Numbered from the stretch's first letter, positions 54,140 to 63,608 are shown. The stretch: 64,000 bases of DNA from Hyalangium ruber (GCF_034259325.1 NZ_JAXIVS010000014.1:266504-330503), one strand, 5' to 3'. Notes: generated from the letters alone by a model not told the origin. A program made the numbers and translations.

Positions 54140-55714
54140 ATGCAGAGCCTCGCGCGTGAGCTGATGCCCGAGCCCGAGCCGAAGCCGCTGTCCATCCTCC
54201 TGCTGGAGGACAATGAGCTGGACGCGCGGCTCGTCACCACGCAGCTGGAGGAGGTGGGCATGCCCTTCCGCCTGGAGCGGGTGGAGGGGCGCGAGTCCTT
54301 CATGCGGGCGCTGGAGCGGGGGGGCTACGACATCATCCTGTCGGACTACAACATCCCGGGCTTCGACGGGGTGAGCGCGCTGGCGGCGGTGCGGCGGGTG
54401 CTGCCGGACATTCCGTTCCTCTTCGTCACCGGCGCGCTGGGCGAGGAGCGGGCCATCGAGCTGCTCAAGCGGGGGGCCACGGACTACGTGCTCAAGAACC
54501 GGCTGGAGCGCCTGGTGCCCAGCGTGGAGCGGGCTCTGCGGCAGGCCGAGAGCGAGCAGCTGCGGCGCGAGACCGAGAAGGCGCTGCGCAAGTCCGAGGA
54601 GCGCTACCAGCTCGTCATCCGCGCCACCTCGGACGTGGTGTGGGACTGGGACTTGGAGAAGGGCACGGTGGAGTGGAGCGACTCCATCGAGACGATGTTC
54701 GGCATCACCCGGCGGGAGATGGAGGCGGACACGGACGCGTGGTTGGCGCGGGTGCATCCGGAGGAGCGCGAGCGGGTGTGGCAGGGCATGCAGCAGGCGC
54801 TGACCTCGCGGGTGGACCGCTGGCAGGCCGAGTACCGCTTCCAGCGCGCCAATGGCACGTATGCCTTCGTGGTGGACCGGGGCTACATCGTCCGGGACGA
54901 GGGGGGCCAGGCGCAGCGCATGGCGGGGGCGATGCAGGACATCACCGAGCAGAAGCGCTCGGAGGAGGAGCGCCAGCAGTTGTTGAGCGAGGCGCGGCGG
55001 CGGGTGGAGTTCGAGCAGCAGTTGGTGGGCATCGTCAGCCATGACCTGCGCGGGCCGCTCAACGCCATCCTGACGGGGGCGTCGATGATGCTGCAGCGGG
55101 AGACCATCGAGCCGTGGCAGGCGAAGACGGCGGCGCGAATCCTCTCGTGCGCGGAGCGCTCGAACCGGCTGATTCGAGACCTGCTGGACTTCACCCAGGC
55201 GCGCATGGGGGGCGGCATTCCGGTGCGGCCGGCGTCGGCGGACCTGCACGAGGTGACGCAGCAGGTGGTGGAGGAAGCGCGCGCGGTGCATGTGGAGCGC
55301 AACATCCTGGTGACGCAGGGTGGGGAGGGGCGCGGGGAGTGGGACGCGGACCGGATGGCGCAGGTGGTCTCGAACCTGGTGACCAACGCGCTGAAGTACA
55401 GCCCGGAGGGGACGCAGGTGCGGGTGGAGACGGTGGGCGAGCCGGAGCGGATGGTGCTGCGGGTCCACAACGTGGGGGAGCCCATCGCGGCGGACCTGCT
55501 GCCGCGCATCTTCGAGCCGCTGCGGCGCGGCAAGCGCCGGACGAACCGCTCGGACCGGAGCATCGGCCTGGGGCTCTACATCGTCCGGGAGCTGGTGCTG
55601 GCGCACGGGGGGACGGTGGAGGTGAACTCCACGGAAGCGGAGGGAACCACCTTCACGGTGTCGCTGCCCCGAACGATTCCCGTCCTGAGCGCGGAGCCCC
55701 CCGCCATCGACTGA
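54140..55714 (+). CDS. Sensor histidine kinase REC-PAS-HisKA-HATPase
   Basis: 524 residues, 4 bp after the receiver stop. N-terminal receiver (about 18-140, Asp69 in ILSDYNIPG), PAS/PAC (about 160-280, WDWDLEKGTVEWSD, MQDITEQK), HisKA with H-box SHDLRGP (His301), HATPase_c (NLVTNALKYSPEG, GLGLYI). No C-terminal receiver, in contrast to the kinase at 1211. The three-gene unit HK - receiver - REC/PAS/HK repeats the design of the left-edge locus. An inverted repeat marks the end of the operon. Confidence 0.94.
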   Translation: MQSLARELMPEPEPKPLSILLLEDNELDARLVTTQLEEVGMPFRLERVEGRESFMRALERGGYDIILSDYNIPGFDGVSALAAVRRVLPDIPFLFVTGALGEERAIELLKRGATDYVLKNRLERLVPSVERALRQAESEQLRRETEKALRKSEERYQLVIRATSDVVWDWDLEKGTVEWSDSIETMFGITRREMEADTDAWLARVHPEERERVWQGMQQALTSRVDRWQAEYRFQRANGTYAFVVDRGYIVRDEGGQAQRMAGAMQDITEQKRSEEERQQLLSEARRRVEFEQQLVGIVSHDLRGPLNAILTGASMMLQRETIEPWQAKTAARILSCAERSNRLIRDLLDFTQARMGGGIPVRPASADLHEVTQQVVEEARAVHVERNILVTQGGEGRGEWDADRMAQVVSNLVTNALKYSPEGTQVRVETVGEPERMVLRVHNVGEPIAADLLPRIFEPLRRGKRRTNRSDRSIGLGLYIVRELVLAHGGTVEVNSTEAEGTTFTVSLPRTIPVLSAEPPAID

Positions 55715-55728
55715 GGCACGCCCTCCCG

Positions 55729-55754
55729 AAACCTGTCTGATGTCCGACAGGTTT
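55729..55754. terminator. Bidirectional hairpin terminator
   Basis: AAACCTGTC (55729-55737) and GACAGGTTT (55746-55754) form a perfect 9-bp stem with an 8-nt loop. The A-tract on the left and T-tract on the right can act in both directions for the convergent genes ending at 55714 and 55781. Confidence 0.7.
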
Positions 55755-55780
55755 GTCCGGAGCGCGCCCGGGGGCAGGGC

Positions 55781-57217
55781 TCAAGGAGCGGGGCGCTCGG
55801 GAGGGGGCGGCGCAGGGAGCTTCGCCGGAGCCACCTCGGCCTCGGGGCGCAGGGCCTTCACCAGGGCCATCATCTGGGCCACGAGGCTGGTGAGCGCCTG
55901 GCCCTCCTGGATGCCGGCGCCGGTGCCGATGGAGAAGGAGCGCAGCTCCTGGGGCTGGGGCATCTTCTCGGCGATGGTGGGCAGCAGCTCGACGAGGCGG
56001 GACTGGACGTTGGCGGGGCTGAGGCCGTTGAGGATGTGCTGACGGGCCTCGAGCAGCTCCAGCTCGAAGCGCTTCTGCTTGTTGCCGGCGGTGCGCTCGG
56101 CCTCCAGCACCTCGAGGCTGGCCTGGGCCTCGCGCTTGCGCTGAGCGGCCTGGGCCTCGTGCTTGAGCTGGGCGAGCTCGGTCTCCACGGCGAGCCGCGC
56201 CTTGTGCAACTCGGCGGTGTGCAGGGCGGACTGCTGGCGCTCCACGGCGAGCGTGCGGGCGGCCTCCTCCTCGCGCTGCTGGCGCCGCAGCTCCTCGGCC
56301 TGCTTGCGGTCATAGGCCTCGGCGTCCTTGTGAGCGCGCAGCTGGGAGAGCTCGCCCTCGGTCTCCAGGTGGGAGCGCTCGCGCTCTTGTTTCACCTGGA
56401 GCTCGCGGCGGGAGATGGCCTCCTCGGTCTCGAGTCCGGCGAGCCGGGCCACGCGCTCGCGCTCGGCGCGGAAGGGCTTCTGGAGGCTCTCCCAGAGGCG
56501 GGCGGAGCTGACGACGGCCTCCTTGATTTGAACGGTGACGATGCGAAGGCCGAGGCCCTTGTCGCTGCCGCCACCGCCCTCGGCGACCTGACGGATGCGG
56601 GCGGTGAGCTCCTCGATGATGGGCTGCTTGTCGGAGAGCACGGCGTCGATGCTCATGGTGGCCACCTTGTCCTTGATGGCGGCCTCGGCCTGCTCGCGCA
56701 GCTGGACGTTCACCACGCGCATGGGGTCGTCGACGTCGGTGAAGTCGAGCTTCTTATAGGCGGTGGCGAAGTCCTCGATGATCCACTGCACGTAGCCCTG
56801 GACGAGCAGCCCCTGGAGCTCGCGGCAGATGCAGTGGGCGTTGATGAGGATGGTCTGCATGGCGCCCGGCACGACGAGGAACGAGTCGATGGCGGGGTTG
56901 AAGCGGAAGGAGACGCCCAAGCCGATGTGCAGGGGCTTGTCGTGGCCGCGGCGGGTGTGGACGACGTAGGCGTTGGGAGGGACGACGACGTTCTTCCAGC
57001 GCCAGAAGCCGGTGACGCGCACATCCACGGCATTGCCGCCGGGCATCTCGGGAGGGGGAGGAGCGCCCATCCCCCCGCGGCGACGCGGCGCCATGCCGGC
57101 CGCCTGGGCAGGCACCGACATGGGAGAGGCCATCTTGCGAGCCTTGAGGTCGACCTCGAGGCGCTGTTGCTGCTCCTGGACTTGATCCAGGTACTCGTTC
57201 CGCATGGATTGATTCAT
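55781..57217 (-). CDS. SPFH/flotillin-like protein with long coiled coil
   Basis: 478 residues from the ATG at 57217; a start at 57205 is close. A disordered Pro/Gly/Met-rich N-terminus (about 1-65) is followed by an SPFH/band 7 domain (about 70-245; FWRWKNVVVPPNAYVVHTRRG, VVNVQLREQAEAAIKDKV, VTVQIKEAVVSSARLWESLQKPFRAERERVARL). A charged coiled coil (about 250-395) and a Pro-rich tail follow. No N-terminal membrane helix is seen, unlike typical flotillins, so it may be peripherally attached or a scaffold. Flotillins form lipid-raft-like assemblies. Divergent from the carboxypeptidase-regulatory protein by 125 bp. Confidence 0.87.
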   Translation of the reverse strand: MNQSMRNEYLDQVQEQQQRLEVDLKARKMASPMSVPAQAAGMAPRRRGGMGAPPPPEMPGGNAVDVRVTGFWRWKNVVVPPNAYVVHTRRGHDKPLHIGLGVSFRFNPAIDSFLVVPGAMQTILINAHCICRELQGLLVQGYVQWIIEDFATAYKKLDFTDVDDPMRVVNVQLREQAEAAIKDKVATMSIDAVLSDKQPIIEELTARIRQVAEGGGGSDKGLGLRIVTVQIKEAVVSSARLWESLQKPFRAERERVARLAGLETEEAISRRELQVKQERERSHLETEGELSQLRAHKDAEAYDRKQAEELRRQQREEEAARTLAVERQQSALHTAELHKARLAVETELAQLKHEAQAAQRKREAQASLEVLEAERTAGNKQKRFELELLEARQHILNGLSPANVQSRLVELLPTIAEKMPQPQELRSFSIGTGAGIQEGQALTSLVAQMMALVKALRPEAEVAPAKLPAPPPPERPAP

Positions 57218-57341
57218 CGAGGTCCCCCGAGGAGGGCCGCATCTAACACCACGGCACCCCGAGCCAGAAAGGTGGGAGCCCGGAGCCAAGGGCCCTTCCG
57301 GTTCCGGAGGGAGCTTGCGAGACTCGGGAGGGGAGGTCGGT

Positions 57342-60300
57342 ATGCGCAGGGGAGTGCTGGCAGGGCTGGGACTCGTGCTGCTCGCGGCGGCGGCGGTGGT
57401 GGGCTGGCGGCTCAGCGACGGGGAAACCCAAGCCCAGTCCCAAACGCCCGGCGCCTCGTCTCGCTCCGCCCGAGCCCCGAGCCGAGGGCATGAGCTCACC
57501 CACAAGTCGCCCACGCCTCCGCCGAGTGGAGCCCTGAGCATCCACGGGTGGGTGCGCACGGAGCAGGGGCCGGCGGAGGGAGTGCGAGTCGTCGCCACGA
57601 GGCCCATGCCGGGCGAGACGCTCTCGGAGCTGCCTTGTCCGGAGTCCTCGTTGGCCTTCGCGGGCCGGAGGGGCGCGACGCTCGCCAACTGCCTGAACGA
57701 GGCCGAGGGGCTGGTGATGGAGCTGGTGCGGGCGCGTTACGGCGAGGCCCCCGAGTACGCCACGGCCACCACGGCGGCGGATGGCAGCTTCGTGCTCCAG
57801 AGCCTGCCGGAGGGGACCTTCACGCTGTGGGCCATGGACGCGCGAGGAGCCCGGAGGAAGCAGGACGTTCCAGCGGGAGCGGAGGGCGTGGGGCTGCTGC
57901 TGGCCGAGGGCCAGTGGATGGCGGGCGTGGTCCGGGACGAGGAGGGGGTGCCGGTGCCGGAGGTGCGGGTGACGGTGGTGCATGAGGCGCACACGCGCTT
58001 CTTCGACACGGTGACGGGAGAGGACGGACGGTTCCGCGTCGGACCTCTGCCTGGAGACAGCTATGCGCTGGTGGTGGAGAAGGAGGGCTGGCTGCCGGTG
58101 TTCCTGAGGAGTGGGGGGCTGGAGTGGTCGAAGGGCCAGGTGGTGCTCCTGCGAGCGCGCCGGCTCACGGGCCGGGTGCTGTCGGACGGGGCGGCGGCGC
58201 CCGGAGCGGAGCTTCTGCTGGGAGGCCAGGAGTCGCGTGGAATCGAGGCGCTACGGGCGACGGCGGACGCGGAGGGCCGCTTCACCTTCGAGGGATTGGA
58301 GCCGGAGAGCTACCGGCTCACGGCGGAGTCGCACGCGCGCCACGCCGTGGCCCAGGTGGACCTGAGCGGACAGCTCCGGGAGCCCGAGGAGGTGGTGCTG
58401 GAGCTGGGCAGCGCGCTCTTCGCGGAGGGCACGGTGCGGGATGAAGCCGGGCGGGTGGTAGAGGGCGTGAGCGTGTCGCTGCGGGTAGAGGAGGAGTACG
58501 GGCAGCCCTGGACAGCGGTCACGGATGCGGCGGGGCAGTACCGGGTGGGGCCGCTGCAAGCGGGCGCCTATTCCTTCGGGCTCTCCGCGGAAGGCTACCT
58601 GGACGAGGACTCGCTGACGCGCGAGCTGACGAGGGATTCAGCGCCGGTGGACTTCACGCTGAAGGCGGCGGCGCGGATCTCGGGAGTGCTGGTGGATGAA
58701 GCGGGGCAGCCGGTGCCCCACATCCGCGTCTTCTTGAAGGAACGGCGGAAGGGGCCGGATGATTTTTCATTGATCACCGACGGGAACGCGGCGGACGCGG
58801 AGGGCCGCTTCTCGTTGGACGCGCCGCACGAGGGCGCATGGGTCCTCGACGTCTCGGATGAGGGGTTCCTGCAGCAGGAGGTGTCGGTGCAGGCGCCCTC
58901 CGAGGGGGTGCGGATGGTGCTGAGCCGGGGCGCGACGGTGGCGGGGACGGTGACGGATGCGCGAGGCCAGGCGGTGGAGCGGGCCTCGGTGACGCTGTGG
59001 CGGTTGGAGCCGGAGGAAGGCCCGGAGCGGTCGCGGCAGACGGGGGAGGAGGGGCGCTTCACGCTGCAAGGAGTGCGGCCCGGCCGCTACATGGTGGAGG
59101 CGACGCTGGAGACGCCCGGGGTGGATCTCGCGGTGGCCAAGGCCATCGAGGTCCGAGGCGCGGAGCAGGCGGAGGTGGCGCTGCGCTTCGAGGAAGGGCG
59201 GACGGTGTCGGGCCTCGCGGTGGACGGCGAGGGGCAGCCGGTGGAGGGAGTCTCCGTGCGCGTCAACCTGGAGGACGAGCACGTGCCGACGTGGCGGCGC
59301 GGCGGGCGCACCTGCGGCAACAGGCTGACGCTCGACGCGCGAACGGACGCGCAGGGGCGCTTCACGCTGCGGCACCTGGGGGAGGAGACGTATTGGCTGT
59401 ACGCCCACAAGTCGGGCCACACCTTCATGCCCGCCCTCTCGGTGGGAGGCGAGCGGGTGGATGACTACGGCCTGCGGGTGAGCGAGGCGACGAAGGAACT
59501 GCGCCTGGTGTTTGACCGGCAGGCGCGAGTGCATGGGCGGCTGGTGGGGCCGGACGGAGCGCCGCTGCGGCACTTCAACCTGAACCAGGAGCCGGTGAGC
59601 GACGCGGAGGGCTACTTCGAGTTGCCCATCTCGGATGCGGGCCAGCTGCGACTGGAGTTCACCGCGACGGGGATGGCGCCGCTGATTCGCGACGTGCAGG
59701 TGCAACTGGGCGTCGACAAGGACCTGGGAGCGGTGCGGATGGGGCCTGGGCGTCGGGTGACGGGGCGGGTGGTGGACCTGGAGACGGGGGCGCCGGTGGC
59801 GAAGGTTCGCCTCGAGGTGGCGGAGGCCTCCTCCAGCATGGATACGTTCAACGTGGAGGGGCTGATGGCGGTGACGCGGGAGGACGGCACCTTCGAGCTG
59901 CCGCGGGTGGAGGCCCGGCCCCTGCTGCTGGTGGTGAGCCACGAAGGCTACCTACCCCTGAGCCTCCCGCTGGGAGCGAACCAGGAGTCGGTGACGGTGA
60001 CAGTGGATCCGGGGGCGCGGCTGGAGGTGACGATGAAGGACGCGCAGGGCCGACCGATGAACGGGTTCATCAACCTGGCGAGCGAGGACAGCGGGTCGGT
60101 CTCCGCGCAGGTGAAGGAGGGGAGGCTCATCCGGCGCGGGGTGCCCGAGGGGCTCTACATGGCGAGGGCGCATGCGAGCGAGCCTGCGGGAGCGGGGATC
60201 TTCCTGCCGCGGTCGGTGCGGATTCCGGCCCGAGGGCTGGTGGTGCTGGACTTCGCGGAGCGCAAGGAAGGGGCCACGTTGAAGGTGGACCTGGGGGAGG

Positions 60301-60566
60301 GGGGGGAGCTGATGGACGGGCTCCTCTTGCCGGGAGGCTTGCCGGGCCCACTGAACCTCGACGACCTGCCCACGCTGAGGGAGCGCAGCCTGCCAGCGGA
60401 GCAAGAGGGGAACGTGGTGACGTTCCAGTACCTGCCGACGGGGCACGCCACGGTGCTGCTGCTGATGTTCGGCGCTCCGGGCCGCGTCTACAGGGAGGAA
60501 CTGGAGCTTCCGCCCACGGGAGTGGTGGAGCGGAAGGCGAACTGGCAGCCGGTGGGGGAGCTGTAG
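57342..60566 (+). CDS. Carboxypeptidase-regulatory-like (CarboxypepD_reg) multi-repeat protein
   Basis: 1,074 residues from the ATG at 57342 behind GGGAGG. An N-terminal hydrophobic helix (signal anchor, about 5-28) precedes about ten repeats of the prealbumin-like CarboxypepD_reg/Cna-B-like fold. Each has the pattern G.V.DE.G.PV..V.V....(TD..GRF.L..L..G.Y.L.A...G). Units can be seen starting at, for example, MAGVVRDEEGVPVPEVRVTV, VSGLAVDGEGQPVEGVSVRV and VTGRVVDLETGAPVAKVRLEV. It is probably a long extracellular or periplasmic rod. No catalytic motif. Its stop is 9 bp from the convergent HExxH gene. Confidence 0.88.
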   Translation: MRRGVLAGLGLVLLAAAAVVGWRLSDGETQAQSQTPGASSRSARAPSRGHELTHKSPTPPPSGALSIHGWVRTEQGPAEGVRVVATRPMPGETLSELPCPESSLAFAGRRGATLANCLNEAEGLVMELVRARYGEAPEYATATTAADGSFVLQSLPEGTFTLWAMDARGARRKQDVPAGAEGVGLLLAEGQWMAGVVRDEEGVPVPEVRVTVVHEAHTRFFDTVTGEDGRFRVGPLPGDSYALVVEKEGWLPVFLRSGGLEWSKGQVVLLRARRLTGRVLSDGAAAPGAELLLGGQESRGIEALRATADAEGRFTFEGLEPESYRLTAESHARHAVAQVDLSGQLREPEEVVLELGSALFAEGTVRDEAGRVVEGVSVSLRVEEEYGQPWTAVTDAAGQYRVGPLQAGAYSFGLSAEGYLDEDSLTRELTRDSAPVDFTLKAAARISGVLVDEAGQPVPHIRVFLKERRKGPDDFSLITDGNAADAEGRFSLDAPHEGAWVLDVSDEGFLQQEVSVQAPSEGVRMVLSRGATVAGTVTDARGQAVERASVTLWRLEPEEGPERSRQTGEEGRFTLQGVRPGRYMVEATLETPGVDLAVAKAIEVRGAEQAEVALRFEEGRTVSGLAVDGEGQPVEGVSVRVNLEDEHVPTWRRGGRTCGNRLTLDARTDAQGRFTLRHLGEETYWLYAHKSGHTFMPALSVGGERVDDYGLRVSEATKELRLVFDRQARVHGRLVGPDGAPLRHFNLNQEPVSDAEGYFELPISDAGQLRLEFTATGMAPLIRDVQVQLGVDKDLGAVRMGPGRRVTGRVVDLETGAPVAKVRLEVAEASSSMDTFNVEGLMAVTREDGTFELPRVEARPLLLVVSHEGYLPLSLPLGANQESVTVTVDPGARLEVTMKDAQGRPMNGFINLASEDSGSVSAQVKEGRLIRRGVPEGLYMARAHASEPAGAGIFLPRSVRIPARGLVVLDFAERKEGATLKVDLGEGGELMDGLLLPGGLPGPLNLDDLPTLRERSLPAEQEGNVVTFQYLPTGHATVLLLMFGAPGRVYREELELPPTGVVERKANWQPVGEL

Positions 60567-60575
60567 GCCCACCGG

Positions 60576-61223
60576 TTACGGCTTGCGGAGAATCTCCAGG
60601 GCGGCCACGAGGCTGTAGGTGAAGTCCGCGAAGCCGTCGGGAGGCTGGGAGCCCGGGCGGATGACGGTGGGCTTGTCGTTCTGGAGCAGGCCGAAGAGGG
60701 CACCTGGGGCCTCGAACCAGGCGCCGCGGTAGGCGTCTTGGATCATCTGGCCCTGCTGCTCGGGGTTCATGCGCCGCCAGGCCTTGCCCTGGCGCAGGGG
60801 CTTGGCGAAGTCGTAGCCATCGCCGCCGGTCTGGGCCCAGAGGGCATTGGGCACATAGCCCCAGCCATCGCGCTGGTATTGCCAGACGTGGACCGCCTCG
60901 TGGACGAGGAGGGAGGGGTACTGAGAGGAGATGGCGCTGTAGGCCTTGGAGGGCAGGTGGATGGTGTTGCCGAGGGTGAAGGCGCGGCTGCCGTTGATGA
61001 GCTCGGTGAAGGAGCCCATGCGGGTGAGGCGCAGGGGAGGGTACTTGAGGCCGGCGTCGAACACCTTGCGGAGCAGCTGCACCTCGACTTCGGAGAGGGG
61101 GCGCGTGTCGGGGAGCTTCTGGGCGCTGGAGGCGGCGGCGTTCACGAGGTGAATGGGCCCGGAGGGCTTGCTGGGCTCGGCGGGAGCGGCGTTCGTCTCG
61201 GGGGGCTCGAGTTTGGCACCCAT
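60576..61223 (-). CDS. HExxH-containing zinc-metallopeptidase-like protein
   Basis: 215 residues, no signal peptide. A HEAVH motif (108-112) in the helix SLLVHEAVHVWQYQ is a canonical HExxH zincin site. It is followed by WGYVPNALWAQTGGDGYDF. The domain type resembles DUF4157-like putative metallopeptidases. The N-terminal 35 residues are Ala/Pro-rich. A third zinc ligand is not obvious. Convergent with the carboxypeptidase-regulatory gene, divergent from the gene at 61308. Protease activity is inferred. Confidence 0.78.
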   Translation of the reverse strand: MGAKLEPPETNAAPAEPSKPSGPIHLVNAAASSAQKLPDTRPLSEVEVQLLRKVFDAGLKYPPLRLTRMGSFTELINGSRAFTLGNTIHLPSKAYSAISSQYPSLLVHEAVHVWQYQRDGWGYVPNALWAQTGGDGYDFAKPLRQGKAWRRMNPEQQGQMIQDAYRGAWFEAPGALFGLLQNDKPTVIRPGSQPPDGFADFTYSLVAALEILRKP

Positions 61224-61307
61224 GGGCCAGGCTCCTCGCGGGGGTGGAAGAGGGAAGGATACCCCTGGGGGCCGAAAACCCGGATCCGCCTGTGGTACGA
61301 GAGGGCC

Positions 61308-61736
61308 ATGAACCCGGAGTCGATGTCGGACAAAGCATTCCTGGAGGCGCTGGAGTCAGCCACCTACCCCAAGGAGCAGTTCGGTCACCGGGCGCACCTG
61401 CGGCTGGGGTGGCTGTGCCTGCGAGAGCAGGGCTTCGAGGAGGGGCTGGCGAGCATCCGGACGCGGATCCAGCGCTACGCCACGGCGGTGGGAGCGGCGG
61501 CGAAGTACCACGAGACGATGACCCGGGTCTGGGCCGAGCACGTCCAGGCGGCGCTGGACGCGACGCCGGAGCTCACCTCCTTCGACGCGTTCCTCGCGGC
61601 GCACCCGGAGCTGCTGAACGCGGGGCTGCTGGAGCGCCACTACCGGAAGGAGACCCTGGGCTCGGCGGAGGCGAAGACGGGCTGGGTGCCGCCGGACCGG
61701 GAGCCGCTGCCGCGAAGGAAGCAGACAGGCAAGTAG
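61308..61736 (+). CDS. Small conserved protein with HR.H and KYHET motifs
   Basis: 142 residues from the ATG at 61308; upstream in-frame sequence belongs to the antisense of the HExxH gene. Helical. Conserved-looking motifs are QFGHRAHLRLGWLCLREQG and AAKYHETMTRVWAEHV, which I recall from widespread, uncharacterised small bacterial proteins. It ends Lys/Arg-rich. Ends 9 bp before the convergent SnoaL-like gene. No function known to me. Confidence 0.8.
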   Translation: MNPESMSDKAFLEALESATYPKEQFGHRAHLRLGWLCLREQGFEEGLASIRTRIQRYATAVGAAAKYHETMTRVWAEHVQAALDATPELTSFDAFLAAHPELLNAGLLERHYRKETLGSAEAKTGWVPPDREPLPRRKQTGK

Positions 61737-61745
61737 GGCGGGGGC

Positions 61746-62228
61746 TCAGGGGCCTGAGACGCCGCGCTCGCTCATGAACTTGTCCAGCGAGGCGCGGGCG
61801 GTGGCCTGGACCTTGTTCTTGAGCAAGGGCGTCCACCCGAGCAGCAGGCCCGCGGGCCCGAGGGCCTGACGGGACCAGCGATGGAAGTCGAAGCGGTCGC
61901 GGTGGCGGAGAATCTTGCCGTCGCGGAACTCGAACTCGCCATCGATGATGTTGTGAACCTTCCGACCGGTGGTGGAGAAGGTGTAGTGGGCCTCCCAGTG
62001 GGCGCGACCGGTGCGGTCATCGGCCTGGATGTCGCGGAACTCGAGGGTGAGGTCCTTGCCGCGCTCGCAGAGCATGCGCCACATGGAGGTAACGCCGCCG
62101 TGGCGCAGGCCGACGAAGGCCTCATCGGAGAACTCGGCCTCGGGGTGGTAGCAGGAGGCCATGGTCTCGGCATCGCGGCGTTGGAAGGCCGAGTAGAAGG
62201 TGTGGAGGAGCTGGGCGTTGGGGTGCAT
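61746..62228 (-). CDS. SnoaL-like / NTF2-fold protein
   Basis: 160 residues from the ATG at 62228; the longer open frame to 62708 is antisense to peptide deformylase. The cone-shaped NTF2 fold is indicated by LLHTFYSAFQRRDAETMASCYHPEAEF and the strand pattern HWEAHYTF..GRKVHNIIDGEFEFRDGKILRHRDRFD. This group includes limonene-epoxide-hydrolase-like and SnoaL-like enzymes and many binding proteins. No catalytic residue set is assigned. Divergent from def by 51 bp. Confidence 0.87.
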   Translation of the reverse strand: MHPNAQLLHTFYSAFQRRDAETMASCYHPEAEFSDEAFVGLRHGGVTSMWRMLCERGKDLTLEFRDIQADDRTGRAHWEAHYTFSTTGRKVHNIIDGEFEFRDGKILRHRDRFDFHRWSRQALGPAGLLLGWTPLLKNKVQATARASLDKFMSERGVSGP

Positions 62229-62279
62229 GGACAGAGGTGTTAGCAGACTGGCGGGCGGGCATGGCAGAGTGGAGGGGAT

Positions 62280-62786
62280 ATGGCGCGAGAGATTGTGATC
62301 TGGCCCCACAAGGTGCTCACCTCGGCGACGCAGCCGGTGAAGGAGTTCGGCCCGGAGCTGGAGAAGCTGCTGGAGGAGATGGCCGAGTCCATGGCGGAGG
62401 CCAAGGGCATTGGCATCGCGGCGAACCAGGTAGGCGAGTCGCTGAGGACGGCATTGGTGGGGCGGGAGGACGGGACCCACTTCGAGATCGTCAACCCGGA
62501 GATATTGGAGCGCTCGGGGAAGGTGACGCTGGAGGAGGGGTGCCTGTCGGTGCCGGACGAGTGGGAGAAGGTGCCGCGCTTCCACAAGGTGAAGGTGCGC
62601 TACCAGGACAAGGCGGGGCAGTGGCACGAGGTGGAGGCGGAGGGGCGGCTGGCGCACGTCTTCCAGCATGAAATCGACCACCTGGACGGGCGCGTCTTCG
62701 TGGACCACCTGTCGGGGCTCAAGCGGGGCCTCATCCAGGAGCGGATGAAGAAGCTGCAGAAGTCGCAGAAGCGCAAGAAGGACTGA
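62280..62786 (+). CDS. def: Peptide deformylase
   Basis: 168 residues. All three family motifs are present: GIGIAANQ (43-50), EGCLS (86-90) and HEIDH (130-134). Cys88, His130 and His134 are the metal ligands; Glu131 is catalytic. It removes the N-formyl group from nascent proteins. Unusually placed: no fmt or methionyl-tRNA formyltransferase gene is next to it, so this may be a second copy. Lys-rich tail. Confidence 0.95.
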   Translation: MAREIVIWPHKVLTSATQPVKEFGPELEKLLEEMAESMAEAKGIGIAANQVGESLRTALVGREDGTHFEIVNPEILERSGKVTLEEGCLSVPDEWEKVPRFHKVKVRYQDKAGQWHEVEAEGRLAHVFQHEIDHLDGRVFVDHLSGLKRGLIQERMKKLQKSQKRKKD

Positions 62787-62809
62787 GCCGGGGCGGTTAC
62801 ACTGAAGGC

Positions 62810-63508
62810 ATGAGCGAGGCCCCGCTCCCAGAGTCCGTGGCGAGGTTCCGAGCGGAGTTCCGCCAGAAGGAGCCTGGAAGGCACTACCGGGGGTGGGGGC
62901 ACTTCGCCTTCACGAGCCTGGGCTCGCTAGCGGTCATCACCTTCGCGCTGAGCCGACTCACGGAGGTACGGCCGCTCGAGTGGCTGATGGTGCCGGCGAC
63001 CTTCCTGGTGGCGAACACGGCGGAGTACTTCGGCCACCGGGGCCCGATGCACCACCGGAGGAGGGGGCTGGGGCTGGTGTACCGGCGGCACACGCAGCAG
63101 CACCACCACTTCTTCACCGAGGAGGCGATGGCCTACGAGTCGAGCCACGACTTCCGGATGGTGCTCTTCCCACCGGTGCTGCTGCTCTTCTTCCTGGGAG
63201 GAATCGCCACGCCCCTGGGAGCGCTCCTCTTCGCGCTGGGAACCCCGAATCTCGGGTGGCTCTTCGTGGCGACGGCGATGGGCTACTTCCTCACGTACGA
63301 GTGGCTGCACTTCTGTTACCACCTGCCAGCCGGGCATCCGGTTGCCAGATTGCCCGTGATGGGGAAGCTGCGCCGGCACCACGAAGTGCATCACGACCTG
63401 AGAAAGATGGGGCGCTACCACTTCAACATCACCTTCCCCCTCTGGGACCGGCTCATGGGGACGATGTGGCGCTCGCCAGGACCCTTGGAGGGCAAACAGC
63501 CTCCCTAG
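62810..63508 (+). CDS. Sterol desaturase / fatty acid hydroxylase family protein
   Basis: 232 residues with four membrane helices. The di-iron histidine boxes are HRGPMHH (76-82), RRHTQQHHH (92-100), and HFCYH plus RRHHEVHH toward the end, the arrangement of the FA_hydroxylase superfamily (C-5 sterol desaturase, C-4 methyl oxidase, beta-carotene hydroxylase). Substrate cannot be told; membrane lipids or carotenoids are plausible in myxobacteria. Starts 23 bp after def, which suggests cotranscription. A weak CCCC..GGGG-TTTT hairpin lies at 63535-63550. Confidence 0.9.
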   Translation: MSEAPLPESVARFRAEFRQKEPGRHYRGWGHFAFTSLGSLAVITFALSRLTEVRPLEWLMVPATFLVANTAEYFGHRGPMHHRRRGLGLVYRRHTQQHHHFFTEEAMAYESSHDFRMVLFPPVLLLFFLGGIATPLGALLFALGTPNLGWLFVATAMGYFLTYEWLHFCYHLPAGHPVARLPVMGKLRRHHEVHHDLRKMGRYHFNITFPLWDRLMGTMWRSPGPLEGKQPP

Positions 63509-63534
63509 GAAATCCGCTGGAGGAAGAAGCAGCT

Positions 63535-63550
63535 CCCCGCCGGGGGTTTT
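63535..63550 (+). terminator. Weak hairpin with T-tract after the hydroxylase gene
   Basis: CCCC (63535-63538) pairs with GGGG (63543-63546) around a GCCG loop, followed by TTTT at 63547-63550. Short stem but a real T-tract, 27 bp after the stop codon. Confidence 0.4.
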
Positions 63551-63608
63551 CACCTCTGAGCGCCGTGCTCAACATCCCGGCGCTGATCACCATCGACTCA
63601 AGAAGGAT

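Noticed and set aside
60738..61307. N-terminal extension of the small conserved protein at 61308
   Set aside because: The extension is antisense to the HExxH gene with Gly/Val/Ala-rich low-information content; the ATG at 61308 opens the conserved part.
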